From CAZWSX01 sp964636985 (GTDB taxonomy: Bacteria; Planctomycetota; Planctomycetia; Pirellulales; Pirellulaceae), in NCBI GenBank assembly GCA_964636985.1, contig CAZWSX010000015.1, positions 1-64,000 of the forward strand: 64,000 nt of DNA. Direction: 5' to 3'. Position 1 is the first letter of the stretch, and each line of letters begins with the position of its first letter. Below are positions 31,122 through 39,678 of this stretch, in pieces. Made by a program: the position numbers and the translations under genes. Under the pieces are notes generated by a model, which searched no databases, was not told the origin of the DNA, and saw only the letters and a program-made list of their open reading frames with translations.

Positions 31122-32731
31122 GCGCCGCGAGCCACGTTTCGGCGGTGGTGGCAACACCGCGGGCGGTGAACCCCTGGTTCATCGCGCTGGCCGTGCTTGT
31201 GCCAACCTTCATGGAAGTGCTCGACACGACGATCGCCAATGTCGCCTTGCGTTACATCTCGGGCGGCCTGGCGACGGCAGTTACCGACAGCGAGTGGGTC
31301 ATCACCAGTTACCTGGCCGCTAACGCGATTGTGTTGCCGATCAGCGGCTGGCTGTCGTCGCACCTGGGCCGCCGCAACTATTTCATGCTCTCGATCTTGG
31401 TGTTCACCATTGCCTCGGCCTTGTGCGGGATGGCCACCAACCTCGAACAGATGATTCTCTTTCGCGTGATCCAGGGCCTGGCCGGCGGCGGTTTGCAGCC
31501 CAGCAGCCAGGGAATCTTGCTCGATAGCTTTCCGCAAGAGAAGCAAGGAACCGCCCTTTCACTGTTCAGCATCGCCGCGTTGACGGCCCCGATTGTTGGC
31601 CCCGCGCTCGGCGGCTGGCTATGCGTCAATTACAACTGGCGGTGGATTTTTCTCATCAACGTTCCCGTTGGCGTCCTTGCTCTGGTCGGCGCGTATGCCG
31701 TTGTACGAGACCCGGATTACTTGCAACACGAACGGGAAAAACTCCGCTCCCAGCCACTCCAGTTCGACTACATCGGGCTTGGGATCTTGGCCATCGTTTT
31801 ATCGAGTTGGGAGGTGATTCTCAGCAAAGGGCAAGAGTGGGATTGGTTAGGCGACCCGTTTTGGCGAATGCAAACGCTCATCGCCGCGTTCGTCATCGGC
31901 ATGGCGACGTTCGTTTATTGGGAACTCCACAACCCGGCGCCCATCGTCAACCTGCGCGTGCTCAAGGATCGCAACCTGGCGGTTTCGTGTGTGGTGCTGT
32001 TTTGCTCGTTCGCGGTGCTCTACGCATCGAGCATCTCGCTCCCTTCGCTGTTGCAAGCGCTGTTTGGTTACGACGCCTTTCAAGCGGGGCTGATCCTGTC
32101 TCCGGCCGGCGTCACGTCGGTGTGCGCCCTCATCGTGGCCGGCACGTTGCTGAGCCGCGGTGTCGATGCCCGCTACTTGGTGGCGGCCGGATTGTTGCTT
32201 ATGGCCACCGCCAACTACTGGATGTCGCAGATGAACCTTGATATCAGCCCCTGGCAAGTGGCTCGCCCGCGGATGCTGCTCACGGCCGGTCTCGGGCTGA
32301 TCATCGCCCCCGTGAGCGTGGCGGCTTACATGTATATTCCGCCGGAACTGCGCGGCGCTGCGATCGGCCTCGCCAGTCTGCTGCGAAACGAAGGCGGCAG
32401 CGTCGGGACATCCATGGCGCAAGCGATGCAAATCCGCCGCGAGCAGTTCCACACGGCGCGACTCGGCGAAAACCTCGACCCGCTCAATCCCGCGGTGCAA
32501 GAATTTGCCCAACAAGGCCAGCAGTTCTATTACGGCGTAACTGGCGATGCAGCCGCGGCTCAGCAGATGACGTTGCAATCGCTGTTCGATATCCGTCATC
32601 AGCAGGCAGCGGCACTGTCGTATTTCGACATCTTCTGGCTTACGTCCGTACTGTCGCTGAGCCTGATCCTTCTCTTAACGCTGATGAAGCGTTCCGTCGC
32701 GGAAAAAGGAGCGCATCTCGCCGCCGAATAG
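31118..32731 (+). CDS. EmrB/QacA-type MFS efflux transporter (DHA2)
   Basis: A 537-aa major facilitator of the DHA2 (14-helix) drug:H+ antiporter family. Helix 1 carries LAVLVPTFMEVLDTTIANVAL, the DHA2 signature D1 motif; ITSYLAANAIVLPISGWLSSHLGRRNYF is motif A; GLAGGGLQPSSQGILLDSFPQEKQGTALSLFSIAALTAPIVGPALGGWL is motif C. About fourteen hydrophobic segments can be counted. It probably exports hydrophobic drugs, bile-like compounds or fatty acids with the adaptor encoded just upstream (4-bp overlap). The outer-membrane channel is not encoded in the window. Confidence 0.93.
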   Translation: MSAASHVSAVVATPRAVNPWFIALAVLVPTFMEVLDTTIANVALRYISGGLATAVTDSEWVITSYLAANAIVLPISGWLSSHLGRRNYFMLSILVFTIASALCGMATNLEQMILFRVIQGLAGGGLQPSSQGILLDSFPQEKQGTALSLFSIAALTAPIVGPALGGWLCVNYNWRWIFLINVPVGVLALVGAYAVVRDPDYLQHEREKLRSQPLQFDYIGLGILAIVLSSWEVILSKGQEWDWLGDPFWRMQTLIAAFVIGMATFVYWELHNPAPIVNLRVLKDRNLAVSCVVLFCSFAVLYASSISLPSLLQALFGYDAFQAGLILSPAGVTSVCALIVAGTLLSRGVDARYLVAAGLLLMATANYWMSQMNLDISPWQVARPRMLLTAGLGLIIAPVSVAAYMYIPPELRGAAIGLASLLRNEGGSVGTSMAQAMQIRREQFHTARLGENLDPLNPAVQEFAQQGQQFYYGVTGDAAAAQQMTLQSLFDIRHQQAAALSYFDIFWLTSVLSLSLILLLTLMKRSVAEKGAHLAAE

Positions 32732-32806
32732 GGCTCCTTGCGAGTCAACCTCCAGGCACCTCTGCCCTGCCCTTTCAAGAAATTCTTGCGGCGTTCGAAA
32801 TTCTTA

Positions 32807-32857
32807 TTGACAAGCCGTCTTGATTTGCGAAGATACGCCTAAACTAAAAGTTTAGTT
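32807..32857 (+). promoter_or_regulatory. promoter with perfect palindromic BlaI-type operator
   Basis: A perfect -35 TTGACA (32807-32812) is followed, 17 bp on, by a weak -10 AAGATA (32830-32835). Directly downstream lies the palindrome AACTAAA-AG-TTTAGTT (32842-32857), 7-bp arms with a 2-bp spacer, overlapping the expected transcription start about 40 bp before the BlaI-type gene. BlaI/MecI repressors bind such dyads as dimers, so autoregulation is likely. A second, smaller dyad CAAGAA-A-TTCTTG lies upstream at 32776-32788. Confidence 0.65.
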
Positions 32858-32898
32858 GTTCGTTTCGGGCGGGATTTCACGGCGAATTTGGAGAAAGA

Positions 32899-33297
32899 AT
32901 GACCGATACCGCGCCTACCGAACGCGAACTCGACGTCCTCAAAGTCCTGTGGGAACTGGGGGAAGCACGCGTCCGCGATGTTCACGAAGCCATGTGCCGC
33001 CAGCAGGAATGCGCGTTCACCACCGTGCAAACACTGCTACGAATCATGGCCGATAAGGGCCTCGTCACGCAGCGAAATGTCGACCGGGCCCTCCTCTACA
33101 CCGCCGTTTACACCCGCGAACAGGTGAGCTCGCGATTCCTCAACAAGGTATTCGACGGGGCACTCGACAAGATGGTGCTCAACATGCTGCAAGCCGAGCA
33201 TGTTTCGCCGGAAGAAATGCGCGAACTCGAATTGCTCATCGCGAAAGCGCGCCGGTCCAAACAAGCCGGTGAAGGCAAAAAAGGAGACACTCCATGA
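32899..33297 (+). CDS. BlaI/MecI/CopY-family transcriptional repressor
   Basis: A 132-aa winged-helix repressor. The start MTDTAPTERELDVLKVLWELGEARVRDVHEAM is the classic BlaI N-terminus; recognition helix FTTVQTLLRIMADKGLV; then the wing and a C-terminal dimerisation helix (ARRSKQAGEGKK is the tail). BlaI proteins are inactivated by proteolysis triggered by an M56 membrane sensor, here encoded by the overlapping next gene (ATGA). It probably binds the palindrome at 32842-32857 and represses its own operon. Confidence 0.93.
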   Translation: MTDTAPTERELDVLKVLWELGEARVRDVHEAMCRQQECAFTTVQTLLRIMADKGLVTQRNVDRALLYTAVYTREQVSSRFLNKVFDGALDKMVLNMLQAEHVSPEEMRELELLIAKARRSKQAGEGKKGDTP

Positions 33298-36200
33298 CTC
33301 TGTCGCAAATGATCGCCGTCTCGTGGCTCCAATTCGCCGTTGCCGCGGCTCTCGTGCTCGGGCTTGCTCAATGGATTCTTCGCCGCTTCGCGCAGCCGGC
33401 CGATCGTATCCGCCTGATCTTGCTCGCGATCGTGACGGTGATGGCGATTCCTATCTGCGCCGCACTTGGCCCGTGGCCGACATGGCGATTGAACTGGATC
33501 ACCCCGGTCGACATCAGCCAGGCATCGCCGAGCGAGCGAACGACTCCACCAAATTCTCCGATGGCACCCGCGGGAGAGCAGAAGGATTTCCTGAAAGCGG
33601 AGTTGCTAACGCAGGACGGCCAGGGATGGAGTGCTCCCAGCGGAACCTGGTCGCCTGAGCTATCCCCTTCGATGCCCGCGCCGATTGCCGGCGACTCAAA
33701 GCCAATTGCCCCTCCGCGCTCACACCTGAGCCTCTGGGATGTCGCCGCGATTGCCATCGTTGCCGTTCATGGTTTTGCCGTTGTTCATCTGCTCCTGGAA
33801 TGGGCGATCGGCTTCGTGATGCTGCGCAGGCTCCGCTTTGCCGCGTCTCCATCGACGGTGGATCTCGACCGCCAATGGAACCATGTGACGCAAGGACATG
33901 GCAAAAACGTGCAACGGTTTGTCTCGCATTCGATCGACACGCCCCTGACGTTTGGCTGGTTTCGCCCCATCGTTTTGTTGCCGGCCGATCTCGCGGAAAA
34001 AGGAGGGTCGTCACTCACTTACTGCTTGGCGCACGAGTGGTCGCACGTCGAACGGGGCGACATTGTGGCCTGGAACTTCCTCCGCGCCAGCCAGGTACTC
34101 CTGTGGTTTATCCCTTTCTACTGGGCCTTACGAACCGAGTTGCGGCTTAGTCAAGACATGCTGGCCGACGACCGCGCCTCCGGGGCCAGAGCCGACGCGG
34201 TCGAGTACTCGGAGTTGCTCGTTTCCTTCGCGCGGAAGCGAATGAACGTCCCGGCTGCGGCAGCGTTGACCTTTTTGCATCACCCCAGTCAGCTGACGAA
34301 GAGGATCAAAATGTTACTTCTCAAAACAGTCTCGGTTCGCGCCCATTGTTCGTGGAGGTTCTCCCTAGCCACTGGAATAGCAGCGATCGTGCTCGCGGCG
34401 TGTTTTAGTTCGGTGCGGCTCGATGCGACGCGCGCCGACGACAAGGCCGATACGGCTAAAGCAAGCGAGCCCGCCAAGGAAGAAAAGAAAGGCGCCACGG
34501 CCCTTCCAACCGGCCCGCTGAAGTACACCTGTCGCATCGTCGACAAGGAAACCGGCAAGGGGATTCCCAATGCCCGTGTGGTCGTTCGCCGATCGAACTC
34601 GCAAGACCGCCGAATCATCGAGGAGAGCAAGCACACCACCGACGCCGAAGGTAACTACATCGTTGATATTCCCGAAGCGCAAGTCGCCGACCGTTACATG
34701 TACATCGAGCTGGATGTCGAGCACGACGACTATTCGCCGAGAAAAGGGTTTGGTTACTCGCTCGGCATGATCATGAAAAACGAGAAGCTCGGCGAACGCC
34801 CTTTCTTCGAGCGGACAGAACTGTATGCCGGTGAACCGTTAACGGGAACAATCGTTTTGCCCGATGGCACGCCGGCCGCTGGAGTCAAGGTGCAAAGCTT
34901 TTCGATGGCGTCGCAGAACGATTTCAACTCGATGTCGTTCAGCGACACTCTCACCGATTCCGAAGGTCGCTTCCGCTTGATGCTCCACAAGGGTTCCGAC
35001 GGAATTCTCTGGGTGATCCCCAAGGACTTCGCCGTGACCGAAAAGTTCCTCGCTAAACAACGCGGCGATCTGGGGACGATTACTTTGACCAAAGGCGTAC
35101 GCATCGGCGGGCGCGTGTTGGGTGCCGATGGAAAGCCCCTGGCCGGTCTCGCCGTCAACATCGATTACACCGGCGATCGCGACACGGGCGGAGTGCCGGT
35201 GGGAACCAGCGTTGGTCGCGGCGTCATCTCAGATGCCGAAGGGAGATTCACTTTCGATCCACTCCCGCCTGGCGACTATTCGATCGCTCCGGGTGAATAT
35301 CTCAGTGATCCGCTTGTGCGAGATCGAACTCGCTACGAACTCCCGGCTGTCTTCGTGGCTAAAAAGATCGCCATCAAGGACGAACCTGACCCGGCACCTG
35401 TCGAGATCCAAGCGATACCCCACATCGTCTTCAACGCTCAGATTGTCGATGGTGCGGGAAAGAAGACGACAGGGCACGAATTCTTCCTCTTTGGCCAACT
35501 CGACGGTACCACCTGGTTTGGGCAAGGCCGTCCCAACAAAGAGGGGACGGTCGCGATGAAGGTCCCGCACGGATTGCAGCAGGCACAGGTTAACTTGATG
35601 ACCAACGAACACGGCGCCTTGCGTTATCGCCGCGGCAAAGATCAACCGCTGCAAAACGAAGTGCGATACATCAACTTCGGCACGCTCAACGACGACGTCG
35701 AAGGTTTTGAAATTGTGCGCTATAAGGCTCCACTCGTCCTGGTGTCGGCTGTCGACGAAGCAAAGCAACCCATCAAGGACTTCCGCGTCGCGGCCACCTA
35801 TCCCTGGGGCAAGCAAGAGTACGTCATCGAGGGTGAAACACGGTCGGACATGAGCTTCGAGAAGCAAAACGACGGCCGCTACCGCACGTCGCAGATGCTG
35901 CCCGACGAAGAAGTCACCTTCACCGTGACCGCCAAGGGATACCAACCCGTCTCCGAAAAGATCAACTTGCCCGAAGGCGAGACGAAGGAACTCGTCGTCA
36001 TGCTGAAGAAGAGCGACGGCGAGGCACCTGCGGCTGAAGAAAAGAAGGCCACAGCGCCCCAACCGACACCTCCGCAATCGACGAAGGTGAAGGACAGCGC
36101 CGATTCGACGCTACTTGCCGAGTTCAAAAAACTCAAAGAGGCGATGGACAAGCTGAACCAGGACGCCAACAGCAAGGTGATAGCCGCCAAGGTGGACGAT

Positions 36201-37211
36201 CGAGGGGCTGCCCTTACCGAAGCATTGCAGGCCCTCAACGACCAGGGCAATCCGATGGCGGAAACGGCGCTGTCGCTGGCGAAAGCGCACGATAAGGATC
36301 CGCTCGCCGTGGAGATCCTCATTTGGATCTTGGCGAATCAGTCCAATTCTCCATCAGCGCCCGAAGCAGCTAGCCTGTTGGTTCGCAATCACCCGGCGGA
36401 TGCGAGAACGTTGGAGATCATGTCGGGATACACGCTTTTGCCCATGCCTTGGACTGAAAAATCGCTTCGGGACATCGCAAGCTTTGAGTTGCCGCGAGAG
36501 CAGAAGGGACTCGCGCTATTCCACCTCGCGCAATGCTTAAAGACAAAAGCCGAGTTTCCGGACGTGTTCAAGAGCTGGGACGATGGGGTGCTTAAGCTCA
36601 TGGACTTGAAGTTGGGAAGGGAATACGCCAAGGAACTAGCCGCAGGAAATGCCAAGCGAATTCAAACCGAGGCCTTGCAGGTTCTGCACCAAGTTGTTGA
36701 CAACTATGGCGACGTCAAATTCCGCGCCAAGACGCTGGGCCAACGTTCCAAGTCGGCCATTTACGAAATCGAGAACCTCTCCGTAGGGTGCCAGGCGCCC
36801 GAATTGGAAGGCGAAGATCTGGACGAAAAGCCTCTTAAGCTGAGTGACTTTCGCGGCAAGGTCGTGGTCGTGACTTTCTGGGCCACTTGGTGCGGCCCCT
36901 GCATGGGGATCATTCCGGACGAAGTGGCGTTAGCGAAAAAGATGAGCGATCAGCCGTTTGTGTTCTTGGGAGTGAATGGCGACCAAGATCGAGCCGCAGC
37001 TAAGGCGGCAGTGGAGAAAGAAGGGATTCCCTGGCAATCGATCTGGAATGGCGGCGCTATTGGTTCGTTTACCGAAGCATGGAATATCGAGGCTTGGCCC
37101 ACTATTTACGTCATCGACCACCAAGGAATCATCCGCGGGAAACAAAACGGTCCCCCTCCCCACAAGCTGCTAGAAGAGCTTGTGGAAGCGGCCCAAAAGG
37201 CGAACAGCTAA
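33294..37211 (+). CDS. BlaR1-type M56 peptidase sensor fused to thioredoxin domain
   Basis: A 1305-aa membrane sensor-protease. Membrane helices: about residues 8-25, 38-56, 146-175 and 355-378. The M56 zinc site HEWSH (247-251) lies in the cytoplasmic or membrane-proximal loop with the downstream ligand region LRLSQDMLADDRASG. Beyond the last helix the periplasmic part holds no penicillin-binding domain; instead there are three carboxypeptidase-regulatory/CnaB-like repeats (TCRIVDKETGKGIPNARVV, GTIVLPDGTPAAGVKV, GGRVLGADGKPLAGLAV), further beta segments, a helical linker (about 945-1160) and a TlpA/AhpC-like thioredoxin domain with WCGPC (C1200, C1203) and WPTIYVIDHQG. It overlaps the BlaI gene by 4 bp. 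It probably relays an envelope signal, possibly redox or ligand, to the repressor. Confidence 0.85.
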   Translation: MTLSQMIAVSWLQFAVAAALVLGLAQWILRRFAQPADRIRLILLAIVTVMAIPICAALGPWPTWRLNWITPVDISQASPSERTTPPNSPMAPAGEQKDFLKAELLTQDGQGWSAPSGTWSPELSPSMPAPIAGDSKPIAPPRSHLSLWDVAAIAIVAVHGFAVVHLLLEWAIGFVMLRRLRFAASPSTVDLDRQWNHVTQGHGKNVQRFVSHSIDTPLTFGWFRPIVLLPADLAEKGGSSLTYCLAHEWSHVERGDIVAWNFLRASQVLLWFIPFYWALRTELRLSQDMLADDRASGARADAVEYSELLVSFARKRMNVPAAAALTFLHHPSQLTKRIKMLLLKTVSVRAHCSWRFSLATGIAAIVLAACFSSVRLDATRADDKADTAKASEPAKEEKKGATALPTGPLKYTCRIVDKETGKGIPNARVVVRRSNSQDRRIIEESKHTTDAEGNYIVDIPEAQVADRYMYIELDVEHDDYSPRKGFGYSLGMIMKNEKLGERPFFERTELYAGEPLTGTIVLPDGTPAAGVKVQSFSMASQNDFNSMSFSDTLTDSEGRFRLMLHKGSDGILWVIPKDFAVTEKFLAKQRGDLGTITLTKGVRIGGRVLGADGKPLAGLAVNIDYTGDRDTGGVPVGTSVGRGVISDAEGRFTFDPLPPGDYSIAPGEYLSDPLVRDRTRYELPAVFVAKKIAIKDEPDPAPVEIQAIPHIVFNAQIVDGAGKKTTGHEFFLFGQLDGTTWFGQGRPNKEGTVAMKVPHGLQQAQVNLMTNEHGALRYRRGKDQPLQNEVRYINFGTLNDDVEGFEIVRYKAPLVLVSAVDEAKQPIKDFRVAATYPWGKQEYVIEGETRSDMSFEKQNDGRYRTSQMLPDEEVTFTVTAKGYQPVSEKINLPEGETKELVVMLKKSDGEAPAAEEKKATAPQPTPPQSTKVKDSADSTLLAEFKKLKEAMDKLNQDANSKVIAAKVDDRGAALTEALQALNDQGNPMAETALSLAKAHDKDPLAVEILIWILANQSNSPSAPEAASLLVRNHPADARTLEIMSGYTLLPMPWTEKSLRDIASFELPREQKGLALFHLAQCLKTKAEFPDVFKSWDDGVLKLMDLKLGREYAKELAAGNAKRIQTEALQVLHQVVDNYGDVKFRAKTLGQRSKSAIYEIENLSVGCQAPELEGEDLDEKPLKLSDFRGKVVVVTFWATWCGPCMGIIPDEVALAKKMSDQPFVFLGVNGDQDRAAAKAAVEKEGIPWQSIWNGGAIGSFTEAWNIEAWPTIYVIDHQGIIRGKQNGPPPHKLLEELVEAAQKANS

Positions 37212-37277
37212 GGAAATTCGCTACGAGCACCCACAAGAAGCCAAAGTTGTTCTGCGTACCTCTTGGAGAAGTTCGCA

Positions 37278-39668
37278 ATGCGACGCGTGATCGTAAGCAA
37301 TTTGATCGCAATGATGTTCCTGTGGAACATTGCGGCACACGCCGAACCCTCCAAAGACAGCGTCGTCACATTGCCAGGCGGCGTTGAACTCGCGGACGTC
37401 GACTTCGAACGCCACGTGACTGGCCTGTTCAGCCGACTCGGTTGCAACTCAGCGGCGTGTCATGGTGCGTTCGATGGCAAGGGTGGTTTTCGCCTCAGCT
37501 TGTTCGAACAATCGTCCGGCTTGGACTACGCAGGGGCAAGCACCCGCGTCGACGTGAAGGCTCCCGACGAGAGCCTGCTCCTGAGGAAACCAACGGGGCA
37601 AGAAGATCACGACGGCGGCGTGCGAATGCGTCCTGATTCGTGGGAGTACAAGCTCCTCCGCCAATGGATCGCCGCCGGCGCCCAGCGCGGCGCAGGCAAC
37701 GGAACACTATCGCAACTGACCATCGATCCGCCCGAAGTTCCGCCGCTCGAAGTGGGAAAGAGTGTCTCGCTACGCGTGACGGCGCATTTCGCCAATGGTC
37801 AAACGCAAGACGTCACTCCCTTCGCCGAGTTTCGCGTTCGCAACGACGAGATTGTCTCGACCAACAGCGCGGCGAACCTCGTCGCGCTGGCGCCTGGCGA
37901 CACCTCGCTCATCGTCTCCTACCGCGGGACATTTGTGGGCGTACCTCTGCTGGTCCCCAACATCACTCCCCTCAACGCCGCAACCGAAGCTTCGCCGTCC
38001 GTAGCAACGCATTGGATCGACGAAGAAATCGACGCCCGACTGGGGCAACTTCGTCTGTCGGTTTCGCCCCGCGCAGGCGACGCGGAGTTTCTCCGCCGCG
38101 CCTCGCTGGACGTGATTGGCATTCTGCCGACGCCCGAGGAGGTCCGAACTTTCCTGGTAGATACGGACCCCGACAAGCGGACTAAGAAGATCGACGCACT
38201 ATTGGCCCATCCTCGCCGAGCCGCATTGTGGGCAACCAAGATGTGCGACATTACGTCGCTCAACATCGATCAACTGGGCGCGCCCGAGGATCTGCGCTCT
38301 AAGCGGGCCAAGATGTGGCACGACTGGTTCCGCAAACGCTTTGCGGAGAACATGTCCTACGACAAAATCGTCGAAGGTGTGCTGTGTTCCACCAGTCGTC
38401 AAAACGGTGCGATCGATTCATGGATGGACGAAGAAATCGCGCTCGAGAAGACCGCCAGCGCGGGCTTCGAAACCAACTATCAGGATCGCGCGGGACTCGA
38501 TCTCTTCTGGCGGCGACTCGGACCTAATGGTCCGCTCCCCGTCGAGGACCTGGCTGAGTTGACGGCCACGGCATTCCTCGGATTGCGTTTGCACTGCGCC
38601 CGGTGCCATCAGCATCCGTACGATCATTGGACCCAGCACGATTTCGCGGGCTACGCCAAGGTCTTCTCGCGCGTGGAATTCGGCAGTTCCACTCATTTGC
38701 GAGTCGCGACTCTGGCCCGATTGGAGCAGCGCCGCCAAGCCAAACAAGCAGGCAATACGTCGCCCGAGGTTCCTCGGTTGCAGGAAGTGTTCATAAGCGA
38801 TCGAGAGCGGCAGCTGATCGACTCCGCTAACGCGAGCAAGGCGCCCACCAAAGCGCCAGGCGGCCCCATTCTTTCCGACGACCAAGATCCGCGCCTCGCC
38901 CTCTTTCAATGGATGATCCGCAGCGACAACCCGTTCTTCGCGGCTAATTTCGTTAATCGAATTTGGGCTCGCTATTTCGGAACGGGCCTGGTCGAACCGG
39001 TCGATGGGTTTTCATCCGCAAACCCGGCCACACATCCGCGATTGTTGCAGCGATTGGCCAATGAATTCGTCGACAGCGGTTTCGACATCCAGCACATCGA
39101 GCAGTTGATCCTGCTCTCCGAAGCCTATCAGCGCTCATCGGCCATATCTGGGAACAATGCATCGGACCGCCACAACCACGCGCGGGCAACCGTCAGACCT
39201 TTGATGGCGGAGGTGCTCGTCGATTCCTTGAATGTCGCCTTGGAAACCAAAGACAGTTTTGGCAACGATGTCCCGAGCACAAGTGCAGCGATCGAAGTGG
39301 CGCCGAACCGTTTGGCCGATCCCGTGTTCAGCGAACTCTTCAAGATCCTCGGCCGCGGCGATCGCAAGGCTCTGTGCGATTGCAGCCGCGCGCCCAGCCC
39401 CACGATGAGGCAGGCGCTATTTCTCATGAGTGACTCGCGTGTCCTGGACAAAATCAAAACAGGCCGGCTGGCACGGTTGATCGAACAGAACCAAACGGAC
39501 GATCAGATCGTCGAGGAGTTTTATCTCGCCGCGCTGTCCCGCCTTCCGGATCCCGACGAACGCGCGTTCGCGATGGCGCACGTTGCCGATAGCGGCAATC
39601 GAACAGAAGGTTTGTCCGACATCGTTTGGGCCCTCGTGAATTCTCGCGAGTTCACCACCAATCACTAG
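37278..39668 (+). CDS. DUF1549/DUF1553 (PSCyt2/PSD1) cytochrome-like protein
   Basis: A 796-aa secreted planctomycete-type protein with a Sec signal (MRRVIVSNLIAMMFLWNIAA, cleavage near AHAE). An N-terminal heme-like motif C56-NSAA-C61-H has the CX4CH form common in this family; a classical CARCH motif is at 440-444 (LHCARCHQHPYDHW). PSCyt2 (DUF1549) covers about 240-450 (HWIDEEIDARL; FLRRASLDVIGILPTPEEV), PSD1 (DUF1553) about 530-790 (NPFFAANFVNRIWARYFGTGLVEPVDGF). GGAGAAG lies 7 nt before the ATG at 37278. Such proteins are always paired with a DUF1501 gene, here 10 bp downstream. Role: presumed periplasmic electron transfer or oxidation of an organic substrate; not established. Confidence 0.92.
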   Translation: MRRVIVSNLIAMMFLWNIAAHAEPSKDSVVTLPGGVELADVDFERHVTGLFSRLGCNSAACHGAFDGKGGFRLSLFEQSSGLDYAGASTRVDVKAPDESLLLRKPTGQEDHDGGVRMRPDSWEYKLLRQWIAAGAQRGAGNGTLSQLTIDPPEVPPLEVGKSVSLRVTAHFANGQTQDVTPFAEFRVRNDEIVSTNSAANLVALAPGDTSLIVSYRGTFVGVPLLVPNITPLNAATEASPSVATHWIDEEIDARLGQLRLSVSPRAGDAEFLRRASLDVIGILPTPEEVRTFLVDTDPDKRTKKIDALLAHPRRAALWATKMCDITSLNIDQLGAPEDLRSKRAKMWHDWFRKRFAENMSYDKIVEGVLCSTSRQNGAIDSWMDEEIALEKTASAGFETNYQDRAGLDLFWRRLGPNGPLPVEDLAELTATAFLGLRLHCARCHQHPYDHWTQHDFAGYAKVFSRVEFGSSTHLRVATLARLEQRRQAKQAGNTSPEVPRLQEVFISDRERQLIDSANASKAPTKAPGGPILSDDQDPRLALFQWMIRSDNPFFAANFVNRIWARYFGTGLVEPVDGFSSANPATHPRLLQRLANEFVDSGFDIQHIEQLILLSEAYQRSSAISGNNASDRHNHARATVRPLMAEVLVDSLNVALETKDSFGNDVPSTSAAIEVAPNRLADPVFSELFKILGRGDRKALCDCSRAPSPTMRQALFLMSDSRVLDKIKTGRLARLIEQNQTDDQIVEEFYLAALSRLPDPDERAFAMAHVADSGNRTEGLSDIVWALVNSREFTTNH

Positions 39669-39678
39669 GGAGAACGAC

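Noticed and set aside
32899..37211. Beta-lactam resistance operon
   Set aside because: The repressor and M56 protease fit, but there is no penicillin-binding sensor domain and no beta-lactamase gene nearby.
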